64,000 bases of DNA. Source: Sclerodactyla briareus. Lineage: Eukaryota; Echinodermata; Holothuroidea; Dendrochirotida; Sclerodactylidae. Location: the NCBI GenBank assembly GCA_026419785.1, contig JAODTK010004521.1, positions 1-64,000 of the forward strand. The letters run 5' to 3'. A program made the position numbers and the translations under genes. The stretch's first letter is position 1. Every line of letters starts with the position of its first letter. The notes under the pieces were generated by a model, which saw only the letters and a list, made by a program, of their open reading frames with translations, was not told the DNA's origin and did not search any database. Shown here piece by piece: positions 56,601 to 64,000 of the stretch.

Positions 56601-59600
56601 TGTATTGTATTGACCCTCTGCAGGTATCTTTCTGGCTTTGCATGGAGGCAAGAAACGGCCCTAAGGTTTTGAAACAGTCAATTCTAGCTAGAGGGGAATT
56701 AGCAAGCAGGGTTTAATACGAAATTAACATTAGTAGGGCTATCGCCCCAGGGTCAAACTGTTCACTGGCATTGGTGAGTGGCCGACCTCTCTTTGCGAGC
56801 CATGCTCTTAGGTGCCGGATATATAGTTCAGCACTACAACAGTAGGACAGTGCAGTATTAAAACTGGTTGCCCTGGTACTGAACTTATAGGAATTTTGTA
56901 ACCCATGATTGGAATTTTGAATTCTCCAATTCAACCATACACAGTTTAGTTTAGTGAATAAGGGTCAGGAAGGACAAACTCCTCATAAACTAACCCGGAG
57001 CACAAACAATCCAGGAAAGAAAAATGAACCAAACCACTAAAGAATTCGCCCTTATTCCTGAAAATAATCAGACTGTTCTTGACGCATTCACATCTTAAAT
57101 GAGAACAATATTTTCAGGGAGACAATTCCACTAATGCTCACTCTCTGCGAGAAGAAATATTTACGAACGTCCAATCTGACCAGCGCTGCCACAAGCTTGA
57201 TTGAAGTGGCTCTATCTATTCACAGTAACATTGGAAAATTCAAAGAAGTAGTGGAAGGCAGGCCCTCGAGTCCATGGACAATTTGAAAAACCTGATCAGT
57301 CACCCCGAATTCGCCTCACCTCCATGGTAGTTAGACCGAGACGCCTTAAGCTTTCCGCCTAGGATAATGTTTTAAGACATCAATCATTCTAGTTGCCCTA
57401 CGCTGAACGTTTCAATAACCTGCTTGTTTTTGACAAGTAGGAATTCCACACTGGTAGTTTTACCATGGGAAATTAAAAGAGAAATTCAGAATTGAAAGGG
57501 GGCCAAAAACGATGCAGGAGGGATGATCAGAAAAGTTTTCATTTACCAGGGTAACCCAGGCCTACTACTACAGAGGAAGTAACCTGCAACCATGATTTAT
57601 AAACCTGGACTCTGGATTGGATAATGAAAGCTTCCTAGGACTAGGGGCCAGCCTAAATTAGAATGGAACTTAAACTTGAATGCTCCAATTGAAGCACTCA
57701 AATTTGCATTGCAAGGAAACTATTGACGTATAACTTAACTCAGTACCGAAATCCCGATCTCAATGTAGACACCAAGGCTATGCGTATCTTGCTAATCCCA
57801 TAATCTTGAGTAAATTAGTTAAGTATGCGGGACTAACAAAACTCACGATGCTAAGCACACCACTCCTCCCATCAAAAGATTTTGTTCTATCCAAAATTCA
57901 TTGCAAATTGTAAAACTTCAGTCTGTTACAGTCACTACATATTAGGTATGAAAATTACATGTTTCTTGCTTCAATGTGTGAGAAGGAACAGTCATTTGTC
58001 AATCCTCTCGAAGGAGATCTTTCCAACAATAACTTTCCTCATCCTGCGTCTTCGTCACAGGTATCGATGGGACAGAAAAAAAATATGTAGGACGGATGTG
58101 CCAATACACGCAACGCTATTCATGATTGCATTGCGGATGATACTTGGGGCCATGTAAACAAGGAGGTGTGCTGTAGGAACGGTACATTTCTTGTGCACAT
58201 TGTCTGTGGGCTTGGGCGGCTGGACACTAGTTGCTTATTTTGCAGCAGTGAATTGCATGACTTTATACATAAATTATCGTGTTTGTATTTTGCTGAAAAT
58301 TCCGAACACAGAGTTCCACATTTGATAAAATCAAGCAAGCTGGACACCTCAATATTGTTCATTTTCCCTGTGGTGATCGAAGCTCGTGACTATTTTCTAT
58401 GAAGTTTGGTATTTTGATGATATGGGATGGAACAATTTGAATAGTTGTGTGACCCCGCGGAGTTAGGTTAAGCCTACACGCGAAGTTAGGTTGTTACAGG
58501 AAACTGAGTAGGTGACTACGAACTAGTACTAAGCCTAGGCCTAGGCTACTACCGACAGCACTAACGTTAGTATACAGTTAGCTAGGCCACTTTCAAACGT
58601 TAGGCTTGCAGTTAGCGTGATAAAAGTGAACGTTGATAAACGATTCATTACAAATGGAACAATAAAGCAGTTTTTAGACGGAAGAAAACTGGCCGGGCTG
58701 CATGACTGACTGGCATTGAATGGATGGAAAAGTTCTCTAAAGGCACAAAATGGATGACATCATGACAAGCTCCAGCGAAGTTCGCAGGTAACTTTAGTGA
58801 ACGACCGAGCGTACGCGTACGCGTCTGCCCCAGAAACCCCCCCAAGGTTGGCCAGGTGGCAGAAATGTCTCAAGGCCAAATTTATCAAATTCGGCCAAGG
58901 CTATTTTTCCCACGGCCAAATCTTGCAGCCAGATTCTCGCAAGTTCTGTTTGCTTCAAAATAACTTCTCACTGGCTGAATGTGTACAGAACCTAATAGCT
59001 TAAACAATAGCGTAAAAAAAACAAAGATTACAGTGATCATGAATCCTCAAAACGGAAAAAAATCTTTTAATAAAACTGTACGAAACTTTCTTGGTTTAAC
59101 AAGTAATTACCAATAACAACAATAGCTGCAATGTGGTTTAGTTCGATCACGACACAACATATATGATCGACAATGTTCTTTATAAATGTCATGGTAGGCC
59201 TATTCCAAATAGTAACGAATTTCGTCTTATTTTTTAAAAACGATTGGCATTCACGTACAACATCACAAATGTTGCATAGACAGTCCCACATGAGTGAGTG
59301 AAAACAGACTAAGGAAGTAGCAGTTTATCACTGCAATTTATCTCTTATTAGGAGAATAATTTGGTGTACAATAATTGTAACGTTACTGAAAACATTACTG
59401 GACTTCGCAGAAGGCAACAAGAAAAGTTGGAAAATTTGGAATCCACCTCTGAAGGCAAAAGTGGGGAAAAAACGTTTCCAAAGTTCCCAAAGCGGGGTGC
59501 GAGGGGGGGGGGGGGGGACTAGCTAGCCCTCCCAGGCAAGTTACGGGTCAAAAAACAGTGGCAAAACTATGAAAAACCCCTCCCAAGAAATATGGACCCC

Positions 59601-61035
59601 CCGTTCTCATATAGGGGGATTCATGTTTTTTTGTGTGTTGATATCAAAGCAATGCGCAAAAAAAAAAAAAAACTGCGTTGACCTGCGCAGTAGTAGCAGT
59701 GGTTTTGTTGTGCGTGTTTACAAACCGATAATAACTATTGAGATTCGGCCAAATTAGTTAGATTTTTTTAGATTATTCCAATTGTTGATGCTTGTGGTAT
59801 TAGCCCCGGCCAGCTGAGACATGGCATAATAGGAGGGGCGTGACACCCCTCACATTCATACCAAGACAGCTGATTCATTCGTCCAAAAAGAGGGGAGCGA
59901 AAAGGATAACAAATTGAGACAGCATATACAGGCAGAAATAGATCAAAAATTCAGACGAGCGAAATCCAGGAGGAATTTTCAATCAAAAAAAGCATTTTTT
60001 TCACGCGGCTTTCGCGCGCGGTAGTACTTTCCCCTCATGCGGCTTTCAAGATTTGGGGAAATTTTTTGCTTCCCCCTCCCCCACAAAAATGGAAGAGTCC
60101 TGTACGACTATGATCTGAAGCCACGTGGAATTAGACAATTGACAACTTCTCAAGAAACAAGGCGTTTTTGTATAGGAAAAAATGACTTAGAATGATGGCA
60201 AATGTTGAACCAGAATTCATCTGAGGGTTCCTAAAAATGACAAAAATTTTCCCAAGGGAAGGGGGACACACCTCCCTTTAGACCCCTCACCCATGGCCCC
60301 CCAAATCCAAAATTCCTGGCTTACGCCCAGTGCAATGGATTACCGAACGATGAACTCTATGAAGTGACCAATGAAATCCCTTGGTCTTCCGAGTAGCACA
60401 TAGACGTGAGATTTTTCGGGCAGTCGCGGGACTCCAAGAAGAAGGCTCCAGCGAAGATCACTCTGAGAGAAGCATGGAGACATACACAAAGCCGTTGGGG
60501 CTCGACGAATTATAGTACGGAAAAATGCAAAAACTTTGTTAGAACCAGTGATTTCCAGCAAATAATACAGGAAACTATCAAATCATTCCCAGGAAACTAT
60601 TAGGTGACTAACAAAAACTATGCGAACCTCCAGAATAATAACAGTGAATTTAAATTATCACCCACCCCCAGGGACGCCCAAATTCGGAGGTGCAAAGCCC
60701 CAATCAAAAACACCGCTCGTGCGCGCCGTACGTTAGCAGTTAAAAGAGGATTATTCCATTGTACGCCGGTTACAGCAAAAATATAGATATCTCGAACGTG
60801 TGCGTATGACACATGGACCGTGGATCAGTTATCACATTCGCGGAATTCCTCTTGTTTTCTAATTTAATTAGCATACAGTGAAGGCTAGAAATAATATTAC
60901 AATGGTTTTCTTTATGTAGAGCCCGATTTGAAATTATATTGTTGAACAACAGGGAGTGATAAATGTGAAGTTTCTCAAAGGTCTGTACTTCCATGAATAC
61001 TACTGTGTGCGTATTGTCCGAGTCCGTACAGAATT
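53641..61035. other. No confidently placed gene
   Basis: Open frames are at most about 107 codons and show no motif I recognise. A plus-strand block at 56400-56572 ends in a perfect donor CAG|GTAAGT but has stops in the frames tried. A plus-strand block at 60330-60600, after an acceptor-like TTACGCCCAG, reads 'CNGLPNDELYEVTNEIPWSS' and 'KITLREAWRHTQSRWGSTNY' with a stop between them; it could be an exon of another gene or a transposon ORF. A G run lies near 59505-59518. Since exons stop here, this may include the 5' side of the large gene or intergenic DNA. Confidence 0.35.
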
Positions 61036-62045
61036 TTGTCACAAATGCCAGCAACGGGGGATAATGACGCATGCGCACGAGCTATCTCCCAACTGGCTTA
61101 TTACAGGGCCTGTATCACTAACATTGTCTGTTGCAAGATTTTTGGAGCATATAATAGACAATGCCGCTTATTAAACATCTGGATCAACATCAAATCCTTG
61201 CCGATAATCAACATGCATTCCTGAAGGATCGTTCTTGTGGAAAGCCAACTAATACTAACATTACTGACCTTGCCCGCAAGCATAACGACATTACAACCGA
61301 CGAGAGCTGTATTACAGACTTTTACTTTTCGCAAGGCCTTCACGTTGTACGCTCATTCGAAAACTCCTCCTGAAAACTAACTTGATTTTTATGGGATTTA
61401 GAGGGAGAACAAGAAACTGGATATCGGAGTTTCCTTACAACTGCCTTCAAGAAAACGTGTGCCATTGATGGCAAAATTCTCCAGCTGGCACAGGTACTCC
61501 GTGGGGTACCACAAGGAACGTACTAGGGCGCACTCGCTCCGTTTTTTTAACGACATTCATACAGCCGTGAGCAGTGTCCCTAGACTTTTTGTTGGCGATG
61601 ACTGTTTTACTTACCGCGCACATTTACAAACATCCGGAACTGACGAGAGACTTTTTTCAAAAGGATTTGGACAACCTCACAAACTAACTGGGGAACTTGG
61701 GCCCCTACTTGGGGAATGAGTTTTAATACGGGTAATGTAAAAAAACGCTGCGATGAGACTAAGCGTAGGCATCGCCAGGACGAACAGCCATACAAACCTG
61801 GCTGGCAACTCTACTTGGAACCACCAGGAATTTACTTACCTGGGAATAATTATTCAAGATGACCTGGGTGGCCTAAACGACACTCGATGCAGTTACTAAG
61901 TCAACCAGAGTCTTGAATTTCATTAAACGTAACTTTACATTTGCTCCAAACAAGTTAAGGAGAACTGGTCATGCTGGTCAGGTCACAGGCTCACCTAGAA
62001 TATGGATTGGCAGCCTGGAACCCATACTCTGTAGGGGCGTTGTAA
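61036..62045 (+). pseudogene. CR1/jockey-like LINE reverse transcriptase remnant, plus strand
   Basis: Across several frame changes the order is 'PVSLTLSVARFLEHIIDNAA', 'KHLDQHQILADNQHAFLKDR', 'GRTRNWISEF', 'FFNDIHTAVSSVPRLFVGDD', 'YLGIIIQDDLG'-like, 'STRVLNFIKRNFTFAPNKLR', 'GLAAWNPYS'. These are the reverse transcriptase blocks of non-LTR elements, including the F-x-D-D/VGDD catalytic box, which here reads VGDD where ADD is usual. All frames are broken by indels and the element lacks its endonuclease part and 3' end, so it is dead. DNA just after it (62050-62280) is C/T-rich and unassigned. Confidence 0.8.
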
Positions 62046-63078
62046 AGGGCGTGTTCCTCGACCTCTGATCCACCCCCGTTTACCCCAAGTGCCATTTGGG
62101 GCCCACTTATTCTCTCTCGCAATTATTTAAATAATTCCCAACTCTTTTTTCCCTCCCTCCCCTCCGGCATTTTTCCCTCTCTAAGCCTTCGATTCCATGA
62201 TTTTCCCTCTCGATCTCTTGTCAGGAGGGCAGCCTAACCACCCCTCCCCCGTCCCCTACTGGCTACGCCACTGAATACTGGTGGGAAGAACTATCCACTG
62301 AGTGATACCCTATGGTGGGGCACTCATGGTGCCGAGTGATCTGGTGTATCGACAAATGGTGTCCTTCAGTTGTGTGTGAGGATGTTGTATTTGTTGGTAG
62401 TAGGCGAGGTTTCAGTTATGCGTGTCTGGGACGAATTGTAACATCACATATTTACGAGGAAGAACTTTTGTTTCAGGAGAGATAATACTATCAGTTTTCC
62501 CATGCCGATAACCATACAAATGAAAGCAAGCACATTGTTTTTTTCGTCATTGTTGGCTTTTAGGAGTTCACTTGTTGTGAATACCATCCGTACAAACACG
62601 GCATTGGTAATGCGCTTAGTTTGCCTATTCATTGTTGTTTGCTTATTCATATATTTTTCCGCCTCGTGGAACCATATCTAGATTTGCAAACTAAATACCG
62701 GGACATAGCCTGTTTGAGGCATGGCGTTAGTCCTTGGGTTAAGACGAAGCTAGCCCTCTGTTGCAGCGACCCAACCAGTTGTTGCCCTCCAGCTAACTTA
62801 TAATTATTCCAGTGGTGATTCGTGAATGGCAATAGCTTCGTCTTGGCTAACTGTTTCAATATGACATCATTATCTTCACAATCTAAGAAGCCAATCACAC
62901 CACGTTCGAGAAGCGGTTACGGTCCCGTGGTTGCCTAATTCGTCCTTCTCTACGAGAAACCTTATTAAACTAACATATCTTGATCTTGATTCCACCCAAA
63001 TCGCCTAGATGGGCTGTTGAAACAGGTGGTCCTTCGTTTCCCGGTTGATGTAATTGGGTTCCAGACTGGCTGAAGGGA
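62046..63078. other. Spacer between two LINE remnants
   Basis: The right part (from about 62940) on the minus strand may be the downstream end of the next LINE copy: text like 'DHLFQQPI' follows the reverse transcriptase segment. Otherwise unassigned. Confidence 0.35.
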
Positions 63079-64000
63079 TCACACTAGAGCAAGATTGAGC
63101 TCCGCTGAAAGATCATTCCACTGGGGATGTTGCGTGGAGAGAGCGAGTCCTTTTATAGCATCTTTCTGAGCTTGGAATATATAGTTCATTTGTGCGAAGA
63201 GCGTGTTTTTAAATGCTACAGTTGAAAATGGATGGAGCGCATCTGTACGTGGGGTGATACATGAGATTCCGTGTAAACACTGACTAGTCGAGCCTTGGTC
63301 CTCCGTAATCTCTAGCTTGTCCCAATTGAGATCTACTAACATATTGTTTACACTACTGGTCTGCCTGCAGTCATTTTTAACAAACCGAGCTGCTCGTTCG
63401 TTGGAATTTTTCAAAGCATCTTTATGTGTACCACAATAAGGGTCCCATACCACACTGGCGTATTCCAATTTAGGGCTAACGAGGGTCCTTATAGGCCATC
63501 GCCCTTTGCAACTGAGGACGTTCCACAGCATTCCTTTTAGGAGTCCAAGTATATTGTTGGCACTGTTTGCGGTTTGAGTAAATCTTTGCCCGGACAGGTC
63601 CTAAGACGGTTCAACTCCAAGGTAGGGATGACGCTTAACCCCCTTCGAGTACCACATTTTCCCATGTGTATTCTTAATAGTAAGGCTTCCTTATGAGTCA
63701 TCTGCATTAGAAACATTAGACTTGTGAAACTTCTTTGCCATATTGGACTCCCAAGTACAACCAAGCCAGAAATATCATCCCTGGATGGAAAATTTTTAAC
63801 AGTCATTTTTCATATTCAATTTGCCGGTAAAGAATCAGATCACCGAAACAAAATCGACGCACACTGGATGAGACGTGGTCTGTGGCAGATCATTAATATA
63901 AGCCAAAAGGAGTAAGGGGCCTAGAACTGTTCCTTGAGGTAACACCAGAAATCACTGGAGAGCTTAGGCGATGATTCTCCGTAATACTTACTTTATCTGT
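63079..64000 (-). pseudogene. CR1/jockey-like LINE reverse transcriptase remnant, minus strand, runs off the window
   Basis: Starting at the window edge and reading leftward, the text is 'ISGVTSRNSSRPLLLLILMI' (a shifted form of the SGVPQGTVLGPLLFxxYIND block), 'MTVKNFPSRDDI', then a 150-codon open frame with 'SPKLEYASVVWDPY', 'NERAARFVKNDCRQTSSVNN' and 'MLVDLNWDKLEI'. These are classic reverse transcriptase thumb-region blocks of CR1/jockey-type LINEs. The last 150 codons are intact; upstream is frameshifted. Opposite orientation to the 61.0 kb copy and a distinct sequence, so a separate insertion. Confidence 0.85.

Overview
The window looks like genomic DNA from an animal, most likely a marine invertebrate. 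The coding signal is broken into short exons with GT/AG-type boundaries. The non-coding part is dense in degenerate LINE, SINE and hAT-type fragments, minisatellites and AT dinucleotide runs. No prokaryotic operon, Shine-Dalgarno pattern or long intact ORF is present. Echinoderm, hemichordate or cephalochordate would all fit, but the sequence does not settle this. Single-base indels interrupt almost every exon and repeat copy, which suggests an uncorrected long-read assembly or a decaying locus.

The main gene signal is on the minus strand and may be one very large gene, read right to left from about 52.7 kb to 2.65 kb. Candidate exons lie at 52.6, 51.3, 48.6, 48.3, 46.6-47.6 (seven tandem copies), 45.3-45.8 (three tandem copies), 45.0, 44.1, 43.5, 43.0, 39.6-40.2, 36.5-37.1, 27.3-29.5 (five tandem copies), 25.4, 23.8-24.6, 14.6-15.3, 7.9-8.1 and 2.65-2.77 kb. 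Their translations are rich in N-glycosylation sequons, paired cysteines and beta-sandwich-like phrases such as 'VLEPDINLVYRLTND' and 'VGSNATFVVDIAFPE'. I infer a long extracellular protein built from repeated Ig-like or DUF11/integrin-stalk-like modules. I cannot name it.

The introns are filled with repeats. Two hairpin-bearing interspersed families are prominent: one at 1.6-3.6 kb, and one with many internal ~300-400 bp units at 8.7-11.6, 16.4-17.5, 35.6, 37.6-39.1, 46.0 and 53.1-53.6 kb. Minisatellites lie at 6.0-7.27 kb (124/160-bp units), 34.65-35.03 kb and 40.98-42.40 kb (130-bp unit, nearly identical copies). A very G-rich tract spans 17.57-18.17 kb. LINE remnants are an RTE-like C-terminus at 22.5-23.3 kb, an L2/CR1-like 3' end at 37.26-37.62 kb, and two CR1/jockey-like reverse transcriptase pieces at 61.0-62.05 (+) and 63.08-64.0 (-) kb. 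tRNA-derived SINEs lie near 35.1 and 36.4 kb.

The clearest single mobile element is a 1,277-bp hAT-type element at 27,692-28,968. It splits the five-copy exon array, and its 8-bp target duplication is the splice donor motif of that array. Beyond about 53.7 kb the window shows little apart from LINE pieces and unassigned DNA.
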